Source: Acidimicrobiia bacterium
Lineage (GTDB): Bacteria > Actinomycetota > Acidimicrobiia > Spongiisociales > UBA5794
Direction of reading: 5' to 3'
DNA: 64,000 nt
Assembly: GCA_030065575.1 (NCBI GenBank)
Contig: JASJDZ010000009.1
Span: forward strand, 1-64,000
In this document: positions 1 through 7,608 of the stretch, one piece after another
Layout: each line of letters begins with the position of its first letter
Numbering within the stretch: position 1 is the first letter of the stretch
Position numbers and translations under genes: made by a program
The notes under the pieces: generated by a model
Databases searched by the model: none
The model's input: only the letters and a program-made list of their open reading frames with translations
Told to the model about the DNA's origin: nothing

Positions 1-2672
1 ATCGATAGAGCCGACATTCGTTCCTTGGCCCGGGCAATCCGCGACTCGAGCTCGGTCTGCCGGGTCAGCGCGACGGCCAACCGCTCGTCGGCCTCGCCCA
101 TCTCATTGCGCAATACGAGCTGCCGATCACGCAGGGTTGCGATGTGCATCCGCACCACCTGCAGAGCTCGCTTGGCGTCGGCCTCGATACGAGACAGCCG
201 TTCGATGTCGCGGGGATCGACCGGGCTGTCGTCGATCGTCGCCAACTCGATGCTTGCCGCCTGAAGGCGATCATCGAGCAATCGCCGCCGTTCTGACGCA
301 CTTGCTCTTTCTGCAGCCACTTCCTCGCGGAGCCGTCGCGCTTGGTCACGGCGGCGAGCAACCTCGTCGCGCCGACGGTTGAGGGCTTCCCAAGCCTCCT
401 GTCGGACCTTCTCCTCACCCTCGAACTCTTCGATCCGGCGCCGCAGCTCCGCAAAGCGCTCCTGACGAGCCATTACGGCGGTCGCTATCCCCGAAGCACG
501 GGCGTCAATGCGCTCCATTTCCTCGTGACTAACCGCCTGCGCCCGCTCATTGAGTGCGAGAGCCTCGGTATGGCCGGCCAATCTCGCCTCGAGCGTCTCC
601 AGGATCTCCAACGTCTGTCGTTCCCGATCCCGCAGACCAGCGAATTCCCGCTCGGCGGTGTGGAACAAGCTTTCCGCTCGAGCCAGGTCGATTTCCGCCT
701 GCTCCAGACCAACCCCGGCTGCCTCCATTGCGGCGGGCCCGGCGCCATCGGGCTGAGCGAGCCTCATGCCGAGGGTCGTGATGACGTCGCCCTCGGGGGT
801 CACCGCACGGATCTCCGGATGTCGCGTGACGATTCCCCACGCAGATGACCATCCCTCAGCGACAACGACATCGCCCAGCAGGGTGACAGCTAATGACCGA
901 TCGCAACCTGGCCCCAGCCGGTCCACCAGGGCATCTACGCCCCACGTCCCGGCTACTGCGGTGGCCGGAGCAGTCGCACCGGAATCGGCAACGACCAGGC
1001 CGATCCCGCCCAGGGCATCGGACTTGAGATCGGCGATGGCCGCTTGCAGCGATCCGCCATCGGAGGCGAGAAGGGCGTCGCGCCAGTCGCCGAGAGCGCC
1101 GTCGACGGCGGCGGCCAACTCGGGCGGCACATCGAGGCGAGACACAACAGAGCCGACCACTCCGTCGGCAGCGGTCGCGCGTTCGACAGCTGTCGGATCG
1201 ATCAAGCCGGCGAGAGCGGATTCGAGGGCGGATACGTTCGCTCGCGCAGCTGCAACCGCTATCTCACACTCACGACGGCGGGCATCTAACTCTTCGAGTT
1301 GGGTCCGCAAGTGGGTGGCAGCGTCACTGGCGTTGGTGAAGTCCTCCTGAGCCCCGCCAACCGCCACGTCGGTCTCCTGGATGGCGGCGACCAACGTCTG
1401 AGCGTCGGCCTCCTCCTCGGCCAGTCGGGACATGAGTACCTGGCGCCGGCTCTGCAGCGCACTGGCTTCACGATCGTCACGCTCAGCAGCGATCTCCAGC
1501 GAGCGCAGATCGCCGCGCAGGTTGGCGACGACACCTTCGGCGGGTAACTGCACCTGCTCAGCCAGCGAGCGTTCCTCATCCTCGAGTTGGCGCAACGCTG
1601 TCTCGCGTTGCTCGGACAGCTCAACCGCGGACTGCTCCGCCTGGCGGGCAGCAGCAATGTCTATGCGAAGCTGCTCGAGTTCGAGCTGCAGGTCGGTGCG
1701 ACGCTCTCCGGCGCCACGTTGCCTGCTCTCCAGGGAAAACCGGCGCTCCCTGGCTACCAGCCCAATTCGCTGGAAACGCTCCGCAACTGTCTCTAGACGC
1801 GCCACGGCGGAGGTGTCTCGCTCCAGCGCGTCGCTGACGTGGCTCGCCTCGCCGCGCAAGGTGCCTAGCTGGTCGCTCAGATCATCGAGCTCGACCATGT
1901 CCTGCTCGACCTGCGCTGTCAATGCCTTGCGCTCGCTGCCGGAGTTGGACTTGCGGTTGCGCAGATCACGCAGCTTCTCGCCCCCGATCCATAGATGGAG
2001 TGCTTTGATATCTGCCTTGACCTGACCATGACGTGCGGCCGCGTTGGCCTGGCGTTTCAGGGGACGGAGGCGGGAGCGCTGCTGGTCGAGGATATCGTTG
2101 AGGCGATTGAGGTCTATCTCGGTCTGCTCCAGACGCCGAACCGACCGATCGCGCCGGTTCTTGTGCTTGGTGACCCCCGCTGCTTCTTCAATGACCGCAC
2201 GGTGCTCCAGCGGCCGGGCATTGAGAATCGTCCCAATCTGACCCTGACCAACCAGAACGTGCTGATGACGGCCAACGCCACCGTCGGAAAGCAGCTCGTG
2301 CAGGTCCATGAGCCGACACGGAGCTCCGTTGAGCTCGTATTCCGACGTTCCATCCCGGAACAGGCGCCGGGTCATCCGAACCTCGCTCAGGGCCAGCGGC
2401 AGGAAACCGTCTGAGTTCTCGAATGTGACGGTTACCTCGGCTCGCCCCAGCGCCGGCCGTGTCGCAGTGCCGGCGAAGATGACATCTTCCATCTTCTCCG
2501 TGCGGAGAGCCCTGGTCGCCTGGGTTCCCATGACCCACGCCATGGCATCGAGTAGGTTCGACTTGCCGGACCCGTTGGGGCCGACAACGACGTTGACTCC
2601 CTCCTCGAAATCGAGGCGGGTTCGGTCGGCAAACGACTTGAATCCGGCGAGAGATAAGGTCTTGAGAAACAC
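1..2672 (-). CDS. smc: Chromosome segregation ATPase SMC (N-terminal ~890 residues, runs off window)
   Basis: SMC forms the ATP-driven condensin ring that compacts and segregates the chromosome. The frame opens with GTG at 2672 and gives an SMC start (LAGFKSFADRTRL), Walker A GPNGSGKSN at about residues 31-39, a Q-loop region (VGQGQIG), a long coiled coil rich in E, R, Q and L, a hinge-like globular segment around residues 490-660 (VVGSVVSRLDVPPELAAAVDG), and the returning coiled coil. The C-terminal ATPase half lies beyond base 1. An in-frame TAG sits 12 nt upstream of the GTG, which fixes the start closely. The ORF track misses it because it is open at the window edge. It follows mutM but is separated by a hairpin and a palindrome, so it may have its own promoter. 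Confidence 0.95.
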   Translation of the reverse strand, partial: MFLKTLSLAGFKSFADRTRLDFEEGVNVVVGPNGSGKSNLLDAMAWVMGTQATRALRTEKMEDVIFAGTATRPALGRAEVTVTFENSDGFLPLALSEVRMTRRLFRDGTSEYELNGAPCRLMDLHELLSDGGVGRHQHVLVGQGQIGTILNARPLEHRAVIEEAAGVTKHKNRRDRSVRRLEQTEIDLNRLNDILDQQRSRLRPLKRQANAAARHGQVKADIKALHLWIGGEKLRDLRNRKSNSGSERKALTAQVEQDMVELDDLSDQLGTLRGEASHVSDALERDTSAVARLETVAERFQRIGLVARERRFSLESRQRGAGERRTDLQLELEQLRIDIAAARQAEQSAVELSEQRETALRQLEDEERSLAEQVQLPAEGVVANLRGDLRSLEIAAERDDREASALQSRRQVLMSRLAEEEADAQTLVAAIQETDVAVGGAQEDFTNASDAATHLRTQLEELDARRRECEIAVAAARANVSALESALAGLIDPTAVERATAADGVVGSVVSRLDVPPELAAAVDGALGDWRDALLASDGGSLQAAIADLKSDALGGIGLVVADSGATAPATAVAGTWGVDALVDRLGPGCDRSLAVTLLGDVVVAEGWSSAWGIVTRHPEIRAVTPEGDVITTLGMRLAQPDGAGPAAMEAAGVGLEQAEIDLARAESLFHTAEREFAGLRDRERQTLEILETLEARLAGHTEALALNERAQAVSHEEMERIDARASGIATAVMARQERFAELRRRIEEFEGEEKVRQEAWEALNRRRDEVARRRDQARRLREEVAAERASASERRRLLDDRLQAASIELATIDDSPVDPRDIERLSRIEADAKRALQVVRMHIATLRDRQLVLRNEMGEADERLAVALTRQTELESRIARAKERMSALS

Positions 2673-2681
2673 GGTCCGCCG

Positions 2682-2711
2682 AGTCTACCCCCAAATCACA
2701 CGATTGTGATT
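2682..2711 (-). promoter_or_regulatory. Putative smc promoter with operator-like palindrome
   Basis: Just upstream of the smc GTG is a -10-like TAGACT on the minus strand (2682-2687). Behind it, at 2694-2711, is AATCACA-CGAT-TGTGATT, a palindrome with perfect 7-bp arms. A second overlapping inverted repeat (ACGATT...AATCGT, 2700-2717) extends it. The placement over the -10/-35 spacer suggests a repressor or activator site. The binding factor is unknown. Confidence 0.4.
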
Positions 2712-2762
2712 AATCGTCGTGTCGCCTATGGGGGCCAAATGTGACGCTAGGCACTCTTCCAA

Positions 2763-2783
2763 CTCGCTGCAGTAGGCAGCGAG
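2763..2783 (-). terminator. Hairpin downstream of mutM
   Basis: CTCGCTGC and GCAGCGAG form a perfect 8-bp stem with a 5-nt loop, 17 bases past the mutM stop. No clean T-run follows on the minus strand, so it is a weak intrinsic terminator or attenuator between the mutM operon and smc. Confidence 0.45.
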
Positions 2784-2799
2784 AAGAGCGGGAAGTCTC

Positions 2800-3630
2800 T
2801 CAGCTCTGGCAGCCCGGGCACCAGAACGAGCTGCGCGCCCGAATCACGGTGCGGGCGATCTCGGCGCCGCAGCGTCGGCAAGGCTCGCCCTCCCGCCCGT
2901 AGGCGCGCAGGCGATTCACGTAGTCCCCCGTGCGCCCGTCGGGAAGCAGATAGGCGAGGTCGTCCAGCGATGTGCCTCCCCAGCGGAGCGCATGCTGCAG
3001 CGTTTCCCGAACAGCCTTCCGCAGTGCCTGGATCTCGGTCGGCTGCAACGACCCGCCCTCCCGGAGCGGAGAGATTCTGGCCCGGTGGAGCGACTCATCC
3101 GCATAGATGTTCCCGATCCCGGCCACGATCAACTGGTCGAGCAGGAGGGCCTTGATTGGGGCGCGGCGGGCGGCCAGCAGAGCGGCCAATTCCCGACTCC
3201 GTGGCAGGTCGAACAGAGCATCCCTTCCCAGACGCCCGATCGACGACTCGGCAAGTTCCTCAGATGTGAATGCAGCGACGAACCCGAAGGTCCTGGGGTC
3301 GATGAGACGGAAGTCGGTCCCGGTGCTCAGCGAGACGATGACGTTCGAATGCGGGAGCACGTCGGCCGAGTGCCCGACGAGGCTGACCCGGCCCGACATG
3401 CCGAGATGGGTGACCCAAACGATGTCGTTGGCCAGCTGCGTCATCAGGAACTTGCCGTGGCGGCCCACCTCCACGATCCGTTGTCCCGTTAGCCGACGGC
3501 TGAAGTCATCGGGGTTGGCCTGCCTCCGCAGCATCCGGAGCCGGGCTACCGAGATCGACTCGATCGTTGCGCCTTCGAGCGCAGGAGCCAGGCTCCGGCG
3601 GGTTGTCTCGACTTCTGGTAGTTCGGGCAC
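2800..3630 (-). CDS. mutM: Formamidopyrimidine-DNA glycosylase (Fpg/MutM)
   Basis: This is a base-excision repair glycosylase and AP lyase that removes 8-oxoguanine and ring-opened purines. The 276-residue product starts with the catalytic PELPEVETTRR (Pro2 is the Schiff-base nucleophile, Glu3 the acid). It ends with the family zinc finger C-RRC...WC-PGC. A central K/H2TH region (GIGNIYADESL) is present. The start is GTG, and its first base is shared with the last base of the rnc stop (TAGTG), so the two are translationally coupled. Length and motif order are normal. The rnc-mutM-smc order is common in Gram-positive bacteria. Confidence 0.96.
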   Translation of the reverse strand: MPELPEVETTRRSLAPALEGATIESISVARLRMLRRQANPDDFSRRLTGQRIVEVGRHGKFLMTQLANDIVWVTHLGMSGRVSLVGHSADVLPHSNVIVSLSTGTDFRLIDPRTFGFVAAFTSEELAESSIGRLGRDALFDLPRSRELAALLAARRAPIKALLLDQLIVAGIGNIYADESLHRARISPLREGGSLQPTEIQALRKAVRETLQHALRWGGTSLDDLAYLLPDGRTGDYVNRLRAYGREGEPCRRCGAEIARTVIRARSSFWCPGCQS

Positions 3631-4310
3631 TAACCGACCTCGGAGAGCGCCGCGTTCGCACGCCGTGCGGCAGCTTGCTCGGCACGCTTCTTGGACGTGC
3701 CCTCACCCGTAGCCAGCATCTCGCCATCCACGAACAACCTGGCGGTGAAGACCTTGGCGTGGTCCGGGCCCGTCTCGGTGAGCTCGTAGCGAGGCTGCAG
3801 GCCGCGCTGCGCCAACAACTCCTGGAGCCTTGTCTTGAAGTCCTTGCTACCGGGTGCGGCGGCGCGTTCGGCGATGAGCGGCGTCAGTAGCTCCAGCACC
3901 AGTTCCTCGGCCGGGTCGTAGCCACCATCCAGGTAGATCGCCCCCAGCAGCGCCTCAACGACGTCGGAGAGGATCGAATCCTTCTCCCGGCCTCCCGAGC
4001 GCTCCTCGCCCTGGCCGAGCAACAGATACTCGCCGAGACCGAGTCGTTGCGCCACCCGCGCCAAAGCCTTCTGGTTGACTACTGCAGCGCGGACTTTGGC
4101 CATCTCGCCCTCGGCCAGATCAGCGTAAGTGTCGTAGAGGTAGCGGGTCACGGCGAGTTGCAGCACAGCGTCGCCCAGGAACTCCAGCCGCTCGTAAGAA
4201 ACGTCCAGTTCGTGCTCGGCAGCGTACGACCGGTGCGTGAGTGCCAGCCGGGCCAGATCTGGCGAGCCGAAGGTGTGGCCGAGTGCGCGCTCGAGCGGGA
4301 CCAGGTCCAT
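3630..4310 (-). CDS. rnc: Ribonuclease III
   Basis: This is a double-strand RNA endonuclease for rRNA and mRNA processing. The 226-residue product has the signature ERLEFLGDAVL near residue 37, the second metal-binding region (VEALLGAIYLDGG), and a C-terminal dsRNA-binding domain (DFKTRLQELLAQRG ... GTSKKRAEQAAARRA). The track ORF extends upstream to 4874, but the real start is the ATG at 4310. There it overlaps the plsX stop by one base (TGATG) and begins a canonical RNase III N-terminus. Confidence 0.96.
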   Translation of the reverse strand: MDLVPLERALGHTFGSPDLARLALTHRSYAAEHELDVSYERLEFLGDAVLQLAVTRYLYDTYADLAEGEMAKVRAAVVNQKALARVAQRLGLGEYLLLGQGEERSGGREKDSILSDVVEALLGAIYLDGGYDPAEELVLELLTPLIAERAAAPGSKDFKTRLQELLAQRGLQPRYELTETGPDHAKVFTARLFVDGEMLATGEGTSKKRAEQAAARRANAALSEVG

Positions 4311-5293
4311 CACACGTTGGCCTTTCCACCTGCCAGCCCGGCCGCAATCAAGTCGGGAACACCACCTTCGACCGCCTCCGCTGCAGTGTCCACGGCATGG
4401 GTGATCGACAGCCGCGTAGAAGAACCGTGAGTGATGACGACCACCCCGCGCACGCCGAGGAGATGAGCGCCACCGTGCCGTTCCGGGTTGAGCTGCTCTC
4501 GCACGCCGAGCACCGCCGGCGCCAGGGTTTGCAATGCTTCTGCATATTGCGGGTCGGATACGGATTCGAGCAGCAGGCCGAGGACCATCTTCACGGCACC
4601 TTCGGCTGTCTTGAGAAGGATATTGCCGGTATAGCCATCGCAAACAACGACATTGGACTTGCCCGTGGCCAGGTCGGTGCCCTCGACGTTGCCGACGAAG
4701 TCGATATTGGGCAGCGCCTCCAGCAGCGCGTACGCTTCCCTCTCCAGCAACCGGCCCTTGCCCGCCTCTGCGCCAATGTTGAGCAAGCCAACGGTTGGCT
4801 CCGCAACGCCGTAATGCGTACGCGCCAGAGCGGCACCCATCACCGCAAACTGGGCAAGATCCGCGGCGCGACAAGTGAGATTGGCTCCCATGTCGAGGAC
4901 AACCGACCCGGACGGCAGATAGGAGGCAACGGCGGGACGGGAAACACCGGGCAGCCGACCGATCATGAAGGTTGCTGCGGCCAGGGCGGCGCCCGTCGAC
5001 CCGGCCGAGATCATCCCGTCGGCGTCGCCGTTCTTGACGAGGCGGGCCGCGACGGAGACTGAGGCATCACGTTTCTCACGAATGGCGATGGCGGGATCGT
5101 CCGCCATGTCGATCCGCTCCGAGGCATGGACGATGGGGAGATCGATGCCGGCGTCGTTGAGGATCGGTTCGATGCGCGCTTGATCTCCGACCAAAACGAT
5201 CTGGTGTCCGCGGTGGTGTGCGTCTATGCCACCGTGCACGATTTCCCTGGGTGCGTTGTCGCCGCCCATGGCATCGATCGCGATGGTGGCCAT
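4310..5293 (-). CDS. plsX: Phosphate acyltransferase PlsX
   Basis: PlsX makes acyl-phosphate from acyl-ACP, the first step of membrane phospholipid synthesis in most bacteria. The 327 residues begin with the family signature IAIDAMGGDNAP and keep internal motifs such as SAGSTGAALAA and NIGAE-GKG. It is four bases downstream of rpmF and overlaps rnc, which is the usual rpmF-plsX-rnc arrangement. It is probably a peripheral membrane protein; no membrane segment is visible. Confidence 0.96.
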   Translation of the reverse strand: MATIAIDAMGGDNAPREIVHGGIDAHHRGHQIVLVGDQARIEPILNDAGIDLPIVHASERIDMADDPAIAIREKRDASVSVAARLVKNGDADGMISAGSTGAALAAATFMIGRLPGVSRPAVASYLPSGSVVLDMGANLTCRAADLAQFAVMGAALARTHYGVAEPTVGLLNIGAEAGKGRLLEREAYALLEALPNIDFVGNVEGTDLATGKSNVVVCDGYTGNILLKTAEGAVKMVLGLLLESVSDPQYAEALQTLAPAVLGVREQLNPERHGGAHLLGVRGVVVITHGSSTRLSITHAVDTAAEAVEGGVPDLIAAGLAGGKANV

Positions 5294-5297
5294 GTGA

Positions 5298-5474
5298 TCA
5301 GCTTACGTCGACGACTTCGCGCCCGTTATAGGTGCCGCACGCCGCACAGAGACGATGCGGGACCATTTGTGCACCGCAGCGCGGGCACTCGACCGTGTGC
5401 GTCGCGTTGACTTTCCAACCAGCCTTGCGGCGCCGGGTGCGGGAGCGCGACATCTTCTTCTTGGGGACCGCCAT
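5298..5474 (-). CDS. rpmF: 50S ribosomal protein L32
   Basis: This 58-residue gene is absent from the ORF track. Reading the minus strand from ATG at 5474 gives MAVPKKKMSRSRTRRRKAGW, the classic L32 start. It is followed by a CPRCG...CAACG four-cysteine zinc site, so this is the zinc-bound (C+) form. It lies between the DUF177 gene and plsX, its normal neighbours. Confidence 0.95.
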   Translation of the reverse strand: MAVPKKKMSRSRTRRRKAGWKVNATHTVECPRCGAQMVPHRLCAACGTYNGREVVDVS

Positions 5475-5495
5475 GGGAGCCTCATTTTTTGGGGT

Positions 5496-5999
5496 CTAGG
5501 CCCCGTCATCCAGTAGATCTTTGAGAACCGAAAAGGGCGAACTAAGAGCAGCCTCGTCTTCGGCGAGGCCCGTATTAAAGCCGCTTCCGGCCTCGGCAAC
5601 AAGTCCCGCACAGTCGGGACCGCACGATGGGGCGATCGGAAGACCGAGCATCAGCTCGTCGCGCACCAGGACTTCGAAGTCGTAGACGTCGCCTTCCAGG
5701 CGGTAGTCATCGTCCTCGTCACCAGCCGTTGTGATCATCTGAGCCACATCATGGAGCACCTCATCGGTCCATTCTGAGAGGCAGCGATGGCAGCGGTGGG
5801 AAACGGAGGCTTCGATATCACCCATCACGGTGATGCCGCCGGCGATAGGAGACAGCTCGAAATCGAACCGAAGCGGCGGGCTCGGCTCGACGCGGGAAAG
5901 CTCGACTCGCCAGTCGACGGACACCTCAGCTGAGATCGGACGCGGTTCGGCGCGTCCAGATCTGAGATCGCCAATGAAGAACTGGAATGGGCTGTTCAT
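5496..5999 (-). CDS. DUF177/YceD family protein
   Basis: The 167-residue protein belongs to the YceD (DUF177) family, which is almost always encoded just before rpmF and is linked to 23S rRNA accumulation. It has the typical N-terminal beta-rich half and a CHRCLSEW motif, plus a C-terminal CGPDCAG. The two cysteine pairs could form a zinc site. Position immediately upstream of rpmF supports the call. The molecular activity of the family is not established. Confidence 0.85.
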   Translation of the reverse strand: MNSPFQFFIGDLRSGRAEPRPISAEVSVDWRVELSRVEPSPPLRFDFELSPIAGGITVMGDIEASVSHRCHRCLSEWTDEVLHDVAQMITTAGDEDDDYRLEGDVYDFEVLVRDELMLGLPIAPSCGPDCAGLVAEAGSGFNTGLAEDEAALSSPFSVLKDLLDDGA

Positions 6000-6015
6000 T
6001 ACTCAGAGATGGCCG

Positions 6016-6597
6016 CTACTCAGAAATGGGTACTTCGTCGGCAGGCGGCAAAGGCTCGTGCAGTGCTGCTCGCGATTCGTGCACAAACCGGAGTAACTCG
6101 CCGAGCACCGCCTCAGATTCGGACAGCGCTCGTTCCGCCACATCCTCAGCTTCGAGCCTGATGCGCTCCGCCTCCCGCTCCGCGTTGCGGACGAGGGTGT
6201 TGGCCTCTTCTACTGCTTCCGAAACGATGTAGCTCTCGGCAACCAGCTGCTCACTGCGCTCGCGAGCCTTCGTGAGCATCTCGCGAGCGTTCTCGTTGGT
6301 TCGGGCGATGTATGCCTCGCGTTCCCGCACCATCCAGCGAGCGGCCCGCAACTCTTCGGGAAGGCCGTCGACAGCCTCACCGAGCAGCCGGTCTACCGTC
6401 GAGCGGATCGAGCGCATCCGCTCGATGAACTCCTCCCGAGGCAGCATCACGCTGTTGGACAGGGGAACGTTCTTGGCCCCCTCGACCTCGATGATGAGCT
6501 GATCGAGGGCAGCGCGGGTATCGACCCGGGACTGCTCGACCAGATCCAGAACGTGGCCCGGAATCGGAGGTGGATCGCTTTGGGGTTGGTCACTCAT
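6016..6597 (-). CDS. DivIVA / ATP-synthase-B-like coiled-coil protein
   Basis: The 193-residue protein is nearly all charged coiled coil (EAEDVAERALSESEAVL and similar) after a short N-terminal region with a conserved-looking LPREEFIERM. It resembles the DivIVA-like proteins found between coaD and DUF177/rpmF in actinobacteria. It overlaps the coaD stop by eight bases. It has no signal peptide or membrane segment. A role in cell division or envelope scaffolding is inferred only from the family resemblance. Confidence 0.65.
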   Translation of the reverse strand: MSDQPQSDPPPIPGHVLDLVEQSRVDTRAALDQLIIEVEGAKNVPLSNSVMLPREEFIERMRSIRSTVDRLLGEAVDGLPEELRAARWMVREREAYIARTNENAREMLTKARERSEQLVAESYIVSEAVEEANTLVRNAEREAERIRLEAEDVAERALSESEAVLGELLRFVHESRAALHEPLPPADEVPISE

Positions 6598-7069
6598 TCG
6601 ATACCCGCTTCTCTATTGCTGTGGCCACCAGAGGCGGAACCAGCTTGTCAATGGAACCACCGAGCCCGGCAACCTGCTTGACCAGGGATGAGGATAGGTA
6701 CCCGTATTCTGGCTTGGTTGCGACAAAGAGGGTCACAATCCCGCTCAGGTGGCGGTTCATCTGTGACATCTGAAACTCGTAGTCGAAGTCGGTCATGGCC
6801 CGCAGGCCTTTGACGATGACGTCGATGTTCTCTTCTTCGGCGTAGTCAACGAGCAGGCCTGAGAACGACCCGATCGCAACATTGGGCCAATGCTCCGTGC
6901 ATTCGGTGAGCATGGCAACGCGCTCATCGCTCGAGAACATGGGAGCCTTGGCCGGGTTGCGCACTACCGCAACCAGCACCCGATCAAACAGGCCGGCGCA
7001 GCGCTCGATCACGTCGAGATGGCCGTTGGTCGGGGGATCAAAGCTCCCCGGGATCAATGCCGCTACCAA
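6590..7069 (-). CDS. coaD: Phosphopantetheine adenylyltransferase
   Basis: CoaD catalyses the penultimate step of coenzyme A synthesis. The 159 residues start with the nucleotidyltransferase motif IPGSFDPPTNGHLD (T/HxGH site) and carry the downstream TKPEYGYLSSSLVKQVA segment (ISSS-type motif). The start is TTG at 7069, supported by AAGGAG six bases upstream. It overlaps rsmD by a few bases, matching the common rsmD-coaD pairing. Confidence 0.95.
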   Translation of the reverse strand: MVAALIPGSFDPPTNGHLDVIERCAGLFDRVLVAVVRNPAKAPMFSSDERVAMLTECTEHWPNVAIGSFSGLLVDYAEEENIDVIVKGLRAMTDFDYEFQMSQMNRHLSGIVTLFVATKPEYGYLSSSLVKQVAGLGGSIDKLVPPLVATAIEKRVSNE

Positions 7070-7608
7070 GTCTGCTCCTTTGCGTACCGCCAGAGCACAG
7101 CGCTTCCGTAGCTGCGCTCATCAACTAGAACCAGGCCCGCAACGGCATCAGGCGGATGCTCACCCGACCGGCGATGCACAATCGCGATGCCGTCCTCGGC
7201 CAGTAGTGGAGACAGTTTCTGCATAGTCTCCACCAGCGACGCTAGCGGCACCGCATACGGAGGGTCAACGAAAGCTATATCAACCGGCGGATTTGCCTGC
7301 GCAAGGAAACTGTCGACGTCGCCTGCGACGACGGAACCGCCGAGGCCAACGGTATCGATGTTCCGGCGTAGCGCGTCTAGAGCCGCGGGGTCGCGCTCGA
7401 CAAAGGTGACTTCGGCCGCTCCCCGGCTGAGGGCTTCGAGCCCCATGGAACCGGTGCCTGCGTACAGGTCGAGTACGACACTGTCCGGGATCCATGCGGC
7501 GATCGACGAGAAGACCGACTCGCGAACCCGATCGGTCATCGGCCGCGTCGTCTGCCCGGGCGGCCCCACGAGGCGACGGCTGCGGGCGACCCCGGCGATG
7601 ATCCTCAT
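7063..7608 (-). CDS. rsmD: 16S rRNA (guanine966-N2)-methyltransferase RsmD
   Basis: RsmD is a SAM-dependent methyltransferase acting on 16S rRNA in 30S assembly. The 181-residue form starts MRIIAGVARSRRL. The SAM motif LDLYAGTGSMGLEALSRGA sits at about residues 46-64 and the catalytic DPPY at about 115-118. The track ORF begins five codons earlier, but the ATG at 7608 overlaps the recG stop as ATGA and starts the standard N-terminus. Confidence 0.94.
   Translation of the reverse strand: MRIIAGVARSRRLVGPPGQTTRPMTDRVRESVFSSIAAWIPDSVVLDLYAGTGSMGLEALSRGAAEVTFVERDPAALDALRRNIDTVGLGGSVVAGDVDSFLAQANPPVDIAFVDPPYAVPLASLVETMQKLSPLLAEDGIAIVHRRSGEHPPDAVAGLVLVDERSYGSAVLWRYAKEQTW

Noticed and set aside
43-2414. 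Numerous short plus- and minus-strand ORFs in the first 2.7 kb
   Set aside because: They are shadows of smc, which is open to the window edge and so missing from the ORF track.
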